Shown here: piece after piece, positions 7,498 to 14,942 of the stretch | Position numbering within the stretch: position 1 is the stretch's first letter | Layout: each line of letters begins with the position of its first letter | Origin: a bacterium | GTDB taxonomy: Bacteria; T1Sed10-126 | Direction of reading: 5' to 3' | Length of the DNA stretch: 25,233 nucleotides | Assembly: GCA_003554945.1 (NCBI GenBank) | Contig: PWHN01000060.1 | Span: forward strand, 1-25,233 | Made by a program: the position numbers and the translations under genes | The notes under the pieces: model-generated | Seen by the model: only the letters and a program-made list of their open reading frames with translations | Database searches by the model: none | What the model was told of the DNA's origin: nothing

Positions 7498-10400
7498 ATG
7501 GTCCGCAAACATTTTACTCACGTTAACACCGGTCTGCTGGCTGACTGGATAAAAAATCTCTCTTCCCCCTTCCTCTGCCTTGTCCCCAACCGGCAGATCG
7601 CCGAGACAGTCTATGTCAACCTGGAGACTATTTATGGTGACCGGGTGGAACTATTACCGGACTGGAACCGCCTGCCTGGCGCTGAAGAGGCGCCGGGAGA
7701 AAATATCCAGGAGCGCCGTCTTCAGGCGTTAGGGGCACTCCAGCGGAAACAACTCCAGGGCTTAGTTCTACCCCTGCAAACCCTTGCTTATCCGGTTTTG
7801 CACCCTGATATTCTGCCTCTCCTTGAGCTAAAACCGGGACTCACCCTGCCGCCGCAAAAAATGGCGGGGAAACTTCTCGACCTCGGCTTCCAACGCCAGC
7901 CGCTGGCCCAGGAACGAGGGGATTTCGCACTGCGTGGTGATCTGCTTGATATCTTTCCTGAAAATTATCGTTATCCTCTGCGGCTCAGTTACTTTGACGA
8001 TGAAATAGAATCGATTGATTATTATCACCCTAATACTCAAATGCAGGCTGATGAAAGTCCACAATTTCCCCTACAACTGACACTGCAGAGTGAATTTGCG
8101 CTATCACCCGGCCAGCGCCAGCAGCTGGCCGAGAACCTGCGCGCCTCTGGTTTTCCCCAGCAGGCAAAAATATTGGAATACAGTCCTCGGCCCCACCAGG
8201 CCGCCGACTGGTTTGGCCTCTGGCCGCGACGCACAATCTGGCCTGAAAAATTAATCAAAAATACCACCACGGTCGTCTATCGGCCGTCCGATTGCGAGGA
8301 AAAAGCCCGGGAGTGGAATGAAAAAATTGACGCGGCGGACAACAGCGTCCCGGTCGCTGAAACTTATCGAAAGTTATTACCTCTTTTGCAGCGCCTGACT
8401 GACGAAAACACCTGCTTTTTCTCTCCGCTTCCCCGCCAGAACAGTCTTACCGCTGATATTGAGGAGTCTTCTTACGGTGAAACTTTCTCCCTCACTCCTC
8501 CCGCCCAACAGCCCCAGCCGATAGATAGTTTCATCCAAAAAATCGAAGCCACCTGCGGTGAGATCGACCAGCTGACTATTCACTGCAGTGAAGAAAGTTT
8601 CCGGGAAAGACTGACGACTTTACTTGCAGAAAAACTGGGTAGCGCCGAGGAATACAAAGGAACAAAGTTTACCCTTAAACCCTCACCCTGGCGTGGTTCT
8701 TACAGGGTTGGCAACTTCGCTTTGCTCAGCCTTGATGATTTTTTCAACCGCACAATCAGCCGCGGACGTATCTCCACCACCGCCGGCACCACGGAATACC
8801 TGGAATCTTTCGCCGATCTTGAAACAGGTGATCTTGTCGTCCACGAGGACTTCGGTATTGGCCGCTTCAGCGGCCTGGAGCTCGTCACCACCGAAAACCA
8901 GAAGCGCGACTGCATACACCTTGAATATGCCGGCAGCGACCGTCTCTATTTACCACCGGATCAGATGAACCGTGTCCAGAAATATATTGCTGACTCCGGT
9001 TTCACGCCACCCCTCTCCTCACTTGATTCTAAACGCTGGCAAAGAATGAAAAAACAGGTGCAAGAAGACGTCGACGATCTGGCGCGAGAACTGCTTGAAC
9101 TATACGCCCGGCGAGAATCCGGAAACACGGAACCGTTTCCCCCGGACAATCTCGAACAGACACAGTTTGAAGCCAGTTTCCCTTACCGGGAGACGCCGGA
9201 CCAGCAGGAGGCCATTCGGGCCGTAAAACGCAACATGCAGAAACCAAAACCGATGGACAGGCTGATCTGCGGCGACTCGGGTTACGGCAAAACGGAGGTC
9301 GCCCTGCGGGCTGCTTTCAAAGCAGCCTCAGCCGGTAAACAGACGGCTTTGCTGGCTCCCACAACCCTGCTTTCACGGCAGCATTACGAAACTTTTTCTA
9401 CCCGCTTTTCGTTTTTCCCCTACAGGGTTGAGCTGCTCAACCGGTTCCAGACACGTTCACAAACAGAACAGATTATCAAGGAATTAGAGCACGGTAAAAT
9501 TGATATAATAATCGGCACCCACTCGCTGATAAAACGAGATATTGAGTTCGACGATCTGGGTCTCTTGATAATTGATGAAGAGCAGCGTTTTGGCGTTAAA
9601 CAGAAGGAAAAATTAAAACTTGAACGTAAAAATTTAGACGTCCTCACCCTCTCTGCGACACCAATTCCACGTACTCTTTACATGTCGCTGTCCGGAGTTC
9701 AGGACATTAGCGTCATAAATACTCCCCCTGAGGATAGAATTCCAATAAAGATTCACGTCGGACCCTTCGACCCTGAAAAAGCTACTGAAGCAGTCGAACA
9801 TGAGCTGGACCGAGGCGGCCAGGTCTTCTGGATTTATAACCGCGTTCAGGGAATCAAGAAAGTCGCCCAACAGGTACAGTCATATCTACCCGAAGCTACC
9901 GTTGAGTTCGCTCACGGACAGCTTAACAAAAATACTCTCCGGCAAAAGATGCGGCGGTTTTACGACGGCGAGATAGACGTCCTTGTAAGCACCACTATAG
10001 TCGAGGCGGGACTGGATTGCCCGCGCGTTAACACGATGATTGTCCAGCAGGCCCACCGGTTCGGCCTGGCCCAGCTTTATCAACTGCGCGGACGAGTCGG
10101 CCGCAGTCATCAGCAGGCATATACCTACCTTTTTTACCCGGAACAAGCAAAACTGACCAAAGATGCGGAGACCCGGCTGCAAACCATCAAGGAGTGTTCG
10201 GAGATGGGGTCGGGATTTCAGCTCGCTATGCGTGACCTGGAGATACGGGGTGCCGGCAACATCCTCGGGCGGGATCAACACGGAAATATTCGTGCCGTTG
10301 GCTTTCCTTTTTATTGCCGGCTACTTCAGCGATCAATACGCCGCCTGCGCGAGGGTTTCGAGGCTCCAGAACCTCTGGCTCGTCTAAAATTCCCCGGTTC

Positions 10401-10809
10401 TTACTACATACCCCGAAATTACATCCCGGACGAACAACAGATCATCACCCAGTATCGAGAACTTGCCTCCTGTAGAGACTACGAGGGAGTGCAAAACCTG
10501 GCTGAACGGTGGGCCAGTACTTTTGGTCCACTACCCGAGCCGGTTAACCAGTTACTGCGCCGCCACGTCTTTAAGATTCTCGCAGAAAAAGAGGGCTGGG
10601 ACGACATAAAATATCAAAATGACCGGTTGAACCTTCGCTACAGCGATAAGAAACCAGAGGTATTGGGAACTATCGCTCAGGGCCTCGGAGCTTATCCCAC
10701 TGCCCGCGGGCGGCGCTACTTTATCCGCAACCTGACTCCCAATAAAATTCCCACCTGGCTAAAAATACTCCTGGAAGACGAACTGCAGCTATTAAACTTA
10801 ACTCCATAA
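7498..10809 (+). CDS. mfd: Transcription-repair coupling factor
   Basis: DNA translocase that removes RNA polymerase stalled at lesions and recruits UvrA. At 1103 residues it is slightly short for Mfd but has every module. The N-terminal UvrB-like region spans about 1-250, with RLQALGALQR and GDLLDIFPENYRYPLR. The RNA-polymerase-interacting domain follows VVHEDFGIGRFSGLE (about 445-510). The translocase has Walker A GDSGYGKTEVA (from 592), Walker B DEEQRFGV (693), LSATPIPRT (about 718-726), motif VI RGRVGRS (864) and the TRG motif RDLEIRGAGNILG (912-924). The C-terminal domain is also present. Walker A has Ser where Val is usual (GDVGYGKT). The ATG has only a weak SD, so translation is probably coupled to hldD, whose stop is 10 bp upstream. 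Confidence 0.97.
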   Translation: MVRKHFTHVNTGLLADWIKNLSSPFLCLVPNRQIAETVYVNLETIYGDRVELLPDWNRLPGAEEAPGENIQERRLQALGALQRKQLQGLVLPLQTLAYPVLHPDILPLLELKPGLTLPPQKMAGKLLDLGFQRQPLAQERGDFALRGDLLDIFPENYRYPLRLSYFDDEIESIDYYHPNTQMQADESPQFPLQLTLQSEFALSPGQRQQLAENLRASGFPQQAKILEYSPRPHQAADWFGLWPRRTIWPEKLIKNTTTVVYRPSDCEEKAREWNEKIDAADNSVPVAETYRKLLPLLQRLTDENTCFFSPLPRQNSLTADIEESSYGETFSLTPPAQQPQPIDSFIQKIEATCGEIDQLTIHCSEESFRERLTTLLAEKLGSAEEYKGTKFTLKPSPWRGSYRVGNFALLSLDDFFNRTISRGRISTTAGTTEYLESFADLETGDLVVHEDFGIGRFSGLELVTTENQKRDCIHLEYAGSDRLYLPPDQMNRVQKYIADSGFTPPLSSLDSKRWQRMKKQVQEDVDDLARELLELYARRESGNTEPFPPDNLEQTQFEASFPYRETPDQQEAIRAVKRNMQKPKPMDRLICGDSGYGKTEVALRAAFKAASAGKQTALLAPTTLLSRQHYETFSTRFSFFPYRVELLNRFQTRSQTEQIIKELEHGKIDIIIGTHSLIKRDIEFDDLGLLIIDEEQRFGVKQKEKLKLERKNLDVLTLSATPIPRTLYMSLSGVQDISVINTPPEDRIPIKIHVGPFDPEKATEAVEHELDRGGQVFWIYNRVQGIKKVAQQVQSYLPEATVEFAHGQLNKNTLRQKMRRFYDGEIDVLVSTTIVEAGLDCPRVNTMIVQQAHRFGLAQLYQLRGRVGRSHQQAYTYLFYPEQAKLTKDAETRLQTIKECSEMGSGFQLAMRDLEIRGAGNILGRDQHGNIRAVGFPFYCRLLQRSIRRLREGFEAPEPLARLKFPGSYYIPRNYIPDEQQIITQYRELASCRDYEGVQNLAERWASTFGPLPEPVNQLLRRHVFKILAEKEGWDDIKYQNDRLNLRYSDKKPEVLGTIAQGLGAYPTARGRRYFIRNLTPNKIPTWLKILLEDELQLLNLTP

Positions 10810-10837
10810 TTCCCCTTTTTTATCTACTGTATGAGAA

Positions 10838-10890
10838 GGTTCTTTCCACTGAACCATTATCCCCTCTTCCCTAAAAAAGAGAGGAAAAAC
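10838..10890. repeat. Degenerate G/C palindrome remnant after mfd
   Basis: The region contains AAGGTTC near 10838 and the imperfect stem CCTCTT (10863-10868) with AAGAGAGG (10877-10884). The text TTCCCTAA followed by a purine-rich arm resembles the copy at 20287-20306. It is probably a decayed member of the dispersed family. No terminator with a convincing T run is seen after mfd. Confidence 0.4.
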
Positions 10891-10974
10891 AATCCACTTT
10901 GAAACTACCATAAATTCCTGCTCTACGGCAGCATTCCTCCCTCCCCCCCACCTAAAACCAAAAATTACATTTAT

Positions 10975-11000
10975 CACATTTGCGCAATTGCGCAAATGTG
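10975..11000. repeat. Perfect 26-bp palindrome
   Basis: The sequence from CACATTTGCGCAA to TTGCGCAAATGTG is a perfect inverted repeat with no loop, centred between 10987 and 10988. It lies 165 bp after mfd and 25 bp upstream of the -35 of the putative tRNA-Asn promoter. Unlike the dispersed family it is not a G-run/C-run hairpin. A dimeric-protein operator or a cruciform/hairpin element is possible. Confidence 0.9.
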
Positions 11001-11024
11001 TGGGGTGTTGTTGGGTGAAATGTC

Positions 11025-11053
11025 TTGATTATGAGGGGAAAAATTACTAAAAT
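11025..11053 (+). promoter_or_regulatory. Sigma-A-type promoter for tRNA-Asn
   Basis: The -35 TTGATT (11025-11030), a 17 nt spacer and the -10 TAAAAT (11048-11053) lie 20 bp before the mature tRNA 5' end, so transcription would begin around 11060. This is a good match for housekeeping sigma. Confidence 0.65.
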
Positions 11054-11073
11054 ATAGTAGTTGAGTTCGTGAT

Positions 11074-11146
11074 TCCGCGGTAGCTCAGTTGGTAGAGCAG
11101 TCGGCTGTTAACCGACTTGTCGCCGGTTCGAGTCCGGCCCGCGGAG
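11074..11146 (+). tRNA. tRNA-Asn (anticodon GTT)
   Basis: A 73-nt cloverleaf can be read directly. The acceptor stem TCCGCGG pairs with CCGCGGA. The D stem is GCTC/GAGC. The anticodon stem GTCGG/CCGAC has loop CTGTTAA, giving anticodon GTT at 11107-11109. The variable loop has 5 nt, and the T stem GCCGG/CCGGC has loop TTCGAGT. The discriminator is G, and CCA is not encoded, so it must be added after transcription. It is a single tRNA with its own promoter, convergent with xdhC, whose stop codon is 4 bp downstream. The short T run that follows (GCTTTTTAC) may help stop transcription. Confidence 0.97.
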
Positions 11147-11150
11147 CTTT

Positions 11151-11966
11151 TTACTCCACTTCCCCCTGCTTCTCACCTATTTTCATGTGCTTGCCGCTGC
11201 CTCCAGTGTGAAGCTTTAATACCTCCGCCCAGAGAGAAACTGCTATGTCACCCGGCGAGGAGGTACCAAGCCCCAGTCCGATTGGTGAAAAGAAACGCTC
11301 GTCGTCTAGTGGATTTTTGCTTATTTCCTCCTCGATCTCATCGCACAATCGTTTTACTTTGGTCGCCGAACCAATCATTCCTATGTAACATGCCGGGGTT
11401 TCAAGCGCCTGCTTGAGAACAATCTCATCGGCGGCGTGACCACGGGTCACAATCGATAGATAGGTGTTTTCATCTACGTTAATTTTTTTCAGCACGTCAT
11501 CAAAATCGGCGCAGAGGACCTGTTCGGCGGAGGGAAATCGAGCCGGGTCAGCGTATTCTTCCCGGTCATCAACTACAGTATAAGAACGTCCAATAATTTC
11601 AGCTATCTGCCCCACGGCCTCACCAACGTGGCCGGCACCAAACTGCACCAGATGAAAGTCACGCTGGTATACGTCGATGAAAAACTCCGCCCATCCCCCG
11701 CAATACATACCCAGCTCGTCTGGTTCCAGAGTATGTTCAACTTTACAACTCTCGCCCGCTTTTATTGCTTCCACGGCCTGTTCAATAATTGTTGCCTCAA
11801 GCGTTCCTCCCCCAATTGTTCCCTCTATTTCGCCATCCTCATACACTATCATCTGGGCTCCCACGTGCCGGGGGGACGAGGCGGCTGTATCTATTAAAGT
11901 CACCAGCGCAAATGTATTCCCTTTCTGCTGATTTTTTCGCGCTTTCTCTATTATTTCTCTATTCAT
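11151..11966 (-). CDS. XdhC/CoxI-family molybdenum-hydroxylase maturation protein
   Basis: XdhC proteins bind, sulfurate or deliver the molybdenum cofactor to xanthine-dehydrogenase-type enzymes. The 271-residue protein has the N-terminal XdhC/CoxI domain, with SSPRHVGAQMIV (about 30-41), GTIGGGTLE (49-57) and the Cys motif MYCGG (Cys89). The C-terminal Rossmann domain has FGAGHVGE (109-116), VVDDR, GMIGSATK and IGLGLGTSSPGDIAVSL. The ATG at 11966 is preceded by AGGAGG at good distance. A promoter is seen at 12015-12043. No molybdenum hydroxylase subunit is in the window, so the client enzyme must be encoded elsewhere; the 8-oxoguanine deaminase at 18787-20154 fits the same purine theme. The exact subfamily (CO dehydrogenase, xanthine dehydrogenase or a selenium-dependent enzyme) cannot be told. 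Confidence 0.9.
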   Translation of the reverse strand: MNREIIEKARKNQQKGNTFALVTLIDTAASSPRHVGAQMIVYEDGEIEGTIGGGTLEATIIEQAVEAIKAGESCKVEHTLEPDELGMYCGGWAEFFIDVYQRDFHLVQFGAGHVGEAVGQIAEIIGRSYTVVDDREEYADPARFPSAEQVLCADFDDVLKKINVDENTYLSIVTRGHAADEIVLKQALETPACYIGMIGSATKVKRLCDEIEEEISKNPLDDERFFSPIGLGLGTSSPGDIAVSLWAEVLKLHTGGSGKHMKIGEKQGEVE

Positions 11967-12014
11967 AATTTCTAACCTCCTGAAAAGAATTATTGGTCTC
12001 TTTTATTCTGCATA

Positions 12015-12043
12015 ATTTTAAGTAAAATAGTTGCACCTGTCAC
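12015..12043 (-). promoter_or_regulatory. Sigma-A-type promoter for xdhC
   Basis: On the minus strand GTGACA (12043-12038), a 17 nt spacer and TAAAAT (12020-12015) each match the consensus hexamers at five of six positions. Transcription would begin near 12008, giving a leader of about 40 nt before the xdhC ATG. Confidence 0.6.
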
Positions 12044-12121
12044 GGGATATTTTGGGAAATTAATTTTTTGGCTTCCATTGCGAGTCTATACTCGCGAGCA
12101 ATTCTTTCACCCCCCTTTGTC

Positions 12122-12240
12122 TTCCCCCCCTTCAAGGGGGGAAAAAGGCAGACGGGTCTTTCCTCCTTTAAACGGGGAAAGGATAGATGTTTTTTTGTCC
12201 CTTCAAAAGGGAGGATGGGTCTTCACCCCTTCGAGAGGGA
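12122..12240. repeat. Four consecutive G/C palindromes upstream of MBL gene
   Basis: Palindrome 1 (12122-12143) is TTCCCCCC around CTTCAAG. Palindrome 2 (12158-12181) is CTTTCC...GGAAAG. Palindrome 3 (12198-12212) is perfect, TCCCTT-CAA-AAGGGA. Palindrome 4 (12227-12239) is CCCTT-CGA-GAGGG. Centres are about 36, 36 and 28 bp apart. The G/C core and TTCAA/TTCGA centre match the dispersed family. This occupies most of the 312 bp divergent gap 11967-12278 between xdhC and the MBL gene; the rest holds the xdhC promoter and AT-rich sequence. The stretch is open in frame with the MBL gene, but I regard that reading as accidental. Confidence 0.8.
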
Positions 12241-12278
12241 GCAAAAAGAGGAAAAAATTATCCAGAGGTGTAATTAAT

Positions 12279-12899
12279 TTGAACTACGAGAACGATGTTG
12301 AACGGTATCAACTCGGCGAACTGCAGACTAACTGTTACCTGCTCGGCGACAAATATATTATTGATCCCGGCGGCTGGAAGGAAGAACTCAGCCAACGGTT
12401 TCAACAAAAAAACAGGGCCCCGGATGCAGTTCTCTTGACTCACTCCCACTACGATCACATCGGCGGTATACCAACGCTTAAAGAGCTGTTTCCTGGTCTA
12501 AAAGTTTACTGCCACTCGCTGGAAGCGGAAGCGCTTTCCGACCCCGCTAAAAATTACACCACGATGAGCGGTAAACCGCTGGCTATAAAAGCCGATGGCT
12601 TCGTCGACAAAATAGACCTGAGTTTTCAGGGGAAAAAGATACAGGTGCTCAAACTACCCGGTCACTCCCCCGGGGGAGTCGGCTACTACCTGCCCGCCCT
12701 GAAGACCTGTTTTTGCGGTGATTCAATTTTCCGCAGCAGCATCGGCCGCACTGACCTGTATGGCGGAGACAACACCCAGCTCAAAACGGCAATCAAAAAA
12801 AATGTTCTTACACTTCCCGATGAAACCCGCCTCCTGCCGGGACACGGTCCACCAACTACCGTTGGTGAAGAAATTGAATCCAACCCTTATCTTAATTAA
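12279..12899 (+). CDS. MBL-fold metallohydrolase (glyoxalase II / YcbL-like)
   Basis: A 206-residue soluble metallo-beta-lactamase-fold hydrolase. Metal ligands are visible: HSHYDH (55-60), His129 in LPGHSPGGVGYY, Asp148 in CGDSIF, and His189 in LLPGHGP. Length and the GRTDLYGGD segment resemble the short YcbL/glyoxalase-II-like group, whose substrates are thioesters or are unknown. I start it at TTG 12279, with AGAGGTG 8 nt upstream; this gives the normal family length. The frame extends back to 12078 through the palindrome array, but that extension is low-complexity Pro/Gly/Arg-rich and has no SD of its own. The gene is divergent from xdhC and convergent with the sugar aminotransferase. Substrate cannot be assigned. 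Confidence 0.88.
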   Translation: MNYENDVERYQLGELQTNCYLLGDKYIIDPGGWKEELSQRFQQKNRAPDAVLLTHSHYDHIGGIPTLKELFPGLKVYCHSLEAEALSDPAKNYTTMSGKPLAIKADGFVDKIDLSFQGKKIQVLKLPGHSPGGVGYYLPALKTCFCGDSIFRSSIGRTDLYGGDNTQLKTAIKKNVLTLPDETRLLPGHGPPTTVGEEIESNPYLN

Positions 12900-12919
12900 T
12901 TAGACCCTATCCAAAAAGT

Positions 12920-13036
12920 CCCCTCTCCCCTGGAGGGAGAGGGCTAGGGTGAGGGGGATAAAACGTCACAACCGTTGTTCGGCCTCTACGAGGCCTATTC
13001 ACCCCCACCTTAATCCTCCCCCCTCAAGGGGGAGGA
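12920..13036. repeat. Inverted pair of G/C palindromes with central hairpin
   Basis: Half A (12921-12959) is CCCTCTCCC-CTGGA-GGGAGAGGG followed by CTAGGGTGAGGGGGAT. Half B (12998-13036) is the same unit inverted: TTCACCCCCACCTTAATC before CCTCCCCC-CTCAA-GGGGGAGG. A small perfect hairpin GGCCTC-TAC-GAGGCC (12981-12995) lies between them. This arrangement of head-to-head REP-like units fills the convergent gap between the MBL gene and the aminotransferase. A weaker stem AACCCT/AGGGTT (13044-13062) follows. Confidence 0.85.
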
Positions 13037-13071
13037 GATGTTTAACCCTTTTCGGAGAGGGTTTAATTAGC

Positions 13072-13099
13072 AACTACGTCAAAATACTTTGACGTAGTT
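13072..13099. terminator. Perfect 12-bp inverted repeat, possible bidirectional terminator
   Basis: AACTACGTCAAA (13072-13083), loop ATAC and TTTGACGTAGTT (13088-13099) lie 15 bp beyond the aminotransferase stop, between convergent genes. The position fits a shared terminator, and each strand would have short T or A runs nearby (AAATTTTTAAC at 13108). There is no classical U tract directly after the stem, so an operator or other structural role is possible. Confidence 0.5.
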
Positions 13100-13113
13100 C
13101 TACTGTTAAATTT

Positions 13114-14313
13114 TTAACTGATTTTTTCCAGCAGATGAGGATAAATCTTTTCAAAAGCCTCGCCAATTTGCTCGCGTTGTAAAGTGGTCAGACCGGGATA
13201 GGCGGGAACCCGAACGATAGAACCGGCAATACGTTCGGATACCGGGAGAGACTCCGGCGGCGGCAAATTTTCACGAGCAAAGGGGGTATGATGCAGCGGA
13301 TGGTAGTGTTCCAGTGCTTCAATTCCCTCGGCCTGAAGCGCTCGCAGGAACCAATCGCGAGCTTCAGTAGATTGCAAAATCAAGGCCGTTATGTGCCCGT
13401 TCGTCTCGATCGCCGAATGATAAGGACGAACAAATTCAAACAACCCCTCACTATCCAAACGGGATAACATTTCAAAAGTCTCTTGCTGTATCTGAAGCCG
13501 CTGCTTACGGATCTCCGGCCAGCGATTGAGTTGTTCGTTGAGAATACCGGCAAGTATATCCGAGAGCACGTAGCTACTACCTGTAGAACGCCAGGTGTAG
13601 CGATCAGCATCACCGCGACAGCTCACACTGCGATCAGTTCCCTTGTCTCGAATCATCTCTGCTTTTTTTATGTAATCGGGATCATTTATTAGCAGCGCTC
13701 CCCCCTCGCCGCAGGTCAGACTTTTTGTGGCATGAAAGCTCAGGGCACCAAACTGGCCAAAAGTCCCGGCCTGTCGACCGTTAAACCGACCATCAAAAGC
13801 TTGAGCAGCATCCTCCAGACAAAATAAATTTCTTTGCTCGCAAAACTCTACGACCTCATTAACAGGTCCCGGATAGCCACCGTAATGAACCATGATTACT
13901 CCCCGGCAGTTTTCCGTCCAGGCCTCTTCAATTGTCTCTGCGGTGAGAGTCAACGTCTCTTCGTCAATATCGGCAAAAACAGGTCGGCCACCAGCACGTA
14001 CTACCGCCAGCGCTGTTGAGACGTAGGTGAAAGAAGGAACAATTACCTCTTCTTCCGATTGCAAATCCATACAGAGCAGAGCGATTTCCAGCGAGTGGGT
14101 GCAGGAGGTGGTAGTTAAAACACGTTCACACTCCCAGCGTTCTTCAAGCCTCTCCTCAACCCTTTCGCATTCCGGACCGGGTCCGGCGATAAACCCGCCA
14201 TCAAGGACACGAGAAGCCGCAGTTTTTTCAGCTTCCGTGATTGACGGACGATGGTAGGGTATCTTCTCCTCTGCTACCGGGGCAGAACCGTCTATAGCCA
14301 ATTTCTTTTCCAA
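13114..14313 (-). CDS. DegT/DnrJ/EryC1/StrS aminotransferase, WecE/RffA-like
   Basis: PLP-dependent transaminase of nucleotide-linked keto-sugars. The 399-residue protein has GRPVFADID, the EDAAQAFDG motif with Asp168 and Gln171, and the PLP lysine Lys197 in SFHATKSLTCGEGGAL. The stretch IRDKGTDRS...YTWRSTGSSYVLSDI closely follows the pattern I know from RffA/WecE (dTDP-4-oxo-6-deoxyglucose transaminase), so dTDP-4-amino-4,6-dideoxyhexose synthesis is the likeliest role. Start is TTG 14313 with AAGGAAG 8 nt upstream; no early ATG is in frame. It stands alone with no dTDP-sugar or glycosyltransferase genes in the window. The product probably feeds O-antigen or another surface glycan; exact substrate is inferred. 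Confidence 0.85.
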   Translation of the reverse strand: MEKKLAIDGSAPVAEEKIPYHRPSITEAEKTAASRVLDGGFIAGPGPECERVEERLEERWECERVLTTTSCTHSLEIALLCMDLQSEEEVIVPSFTYVSTALAVVRAGGRPVFADIDEETLTLTAETIEEAWTENCRGVIMVHYGGYPGPVNEVVEFCEQRNLFCLEDAAQAFDGRFNGRQAGTFGQFGALSFHATKSLTCGEGGALLINDPDYIKKAEMIRDKGTDRSVSCRGDADRYTWRSTGSSYVLSDILAGILNEQLNRWPEIRKQRLQIQQETFEMLSRLDSEGLFEFVRPYHSAIETNGHITALILQSTEARDWFLRALQAEGIEALEHYHPLHHTPFARENLPPPESLPVSERIAGSIVRVPAYPGLTTLQREQIGEAFEKIYPHLLEKIS

Positions 14314-14364
14314 TTATGTTCTTCCTTTCAAAAACTAAACCTCATGTTGTGAGTTATTTTACAG

Positions 14365-14419
14365 AACCTTCCAACGCATCCTCCCCCCGCTCCCTCCAGG
14401 GGAGAGGGGACGGAAGGTT
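14365..14419. repeat. G/C palindrome with AACCTTCC/GGAAGGTT arms
   Basis: Outer arms AACCTTCC (14365-14372) and GGAAGGTT (14412-14419) are perfectly complementary. Inside is the stem CTCCC-TCCA-GGGAG plus flanking CCCC and GGGG. It belongs to the dispersed family. It lies in the 242 bp divergent gap between the aminotransferase and the GGCT-like gene; the remainder is AT-rich with no promoter I can call confidently. Confidence 0.8.
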
Positions 14420-14555
14420 TTGATGAATTATTTCACTTAATTCATTTAATACCGTTAAAATTATGATAAACTGATTATGCTTTCTGCCACAGTTTTTATC
14501 TGCTGGTTAAAATTAAGGATACAAAAATTTACCGTTTTTTTATAGAGGTATCGGA

Positions 14556-14942
14556 ATGAAAAAGACTAACCTCTTTGTTTACGGAACTTTAAGACGTGGT
14601 TGCTCACGCCACCAGATCCTGGTTGAAAAGATTGAGCATGGCGTGGCCTCCTACCGGGGCAACGCCTGGATAGACGGATTTGATCTCTATCGAGTGGGCG
14701 ATTTCCCGGCAGCAGTGCCCGGAGCGGGTAAAATTTTTGGAGAAATTTATTCTGTCCCATTTTCTCTGTTAACCTCGCAACTCGATGAGGTTGAAGGATT
14801 TCCGCATCTTTTTGATCGCAAACAGATTGAAGTGGAAAATGATAACTGCTGGATCTATTTTCAATCTACACCACCAGCAGAAGGTGAAAAAATACCATCG
14901 GGACAGTGGAAGCCCAAAACTGAGGATTCAAGCAATGGCTGA
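14556..14942 (+). CDS. Gamma-glutamylcyclotransferase-like (AIG2/YtfP) protein
   Basis: A 128-residue protein of the GGCT/AIG2 fold. The N-terminal motif FVYGTLRRG (7-15) forms the substrate loop, and LDEVEGFP (76-83) supplies the conserved acidic residue, probably Glu80. Members cyclise gamma-glutamyl amines or peptides to 5-oxoproline, but many bacterial members have no proven substrate. The ATG has AGAGGT upstream. The gene overlaps the next one by 8 bp, so translation is coupled, and leucyl aminopeptidase follows; a small peptide-handling operon is a plausible inference. The C-terminal tail from about 105 (Pro-, Lys- and Glu-rich) goes beyond the compact fold. Confidence 0.85.
   Translation: MKKTNLFVYGTLRRGCSRHQILVEKIEHGVASYRGNAWIDGFDLYRVGDFPAAVPGAGKIFGEIYSVPFSLLTSQLDEVEGFPHLFDRKQIEVENDNCWIYFQSTPPAEGEKIPSGQWKPKTEDSSNG

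Noticed and set aside
6930-7508. 192-residue minus-strand gene inside hldD
   Set aside because: A shadow of the hldD coding frame; hldD has complete SDR motifs.
10798-10995. 65-residue gene on the minus strand after mfd
   Set aside because: No SD and no recognisable motif; it runs through a repeat remnant and half of the palindrome.
12122-12240. CRISPR array
   Set aside because: The four units are palindromes with differing sequence and short irregular spacing; there are no identical direct repeats with unique spacers and no cas genes.
12078-12278. N-terminal 67-residue extension of the MBL hydrolase
   Set aside because: It is translated repeat sequence, low in complexity and without an SD; TTG 12279 has an SD and gives the normal family length.
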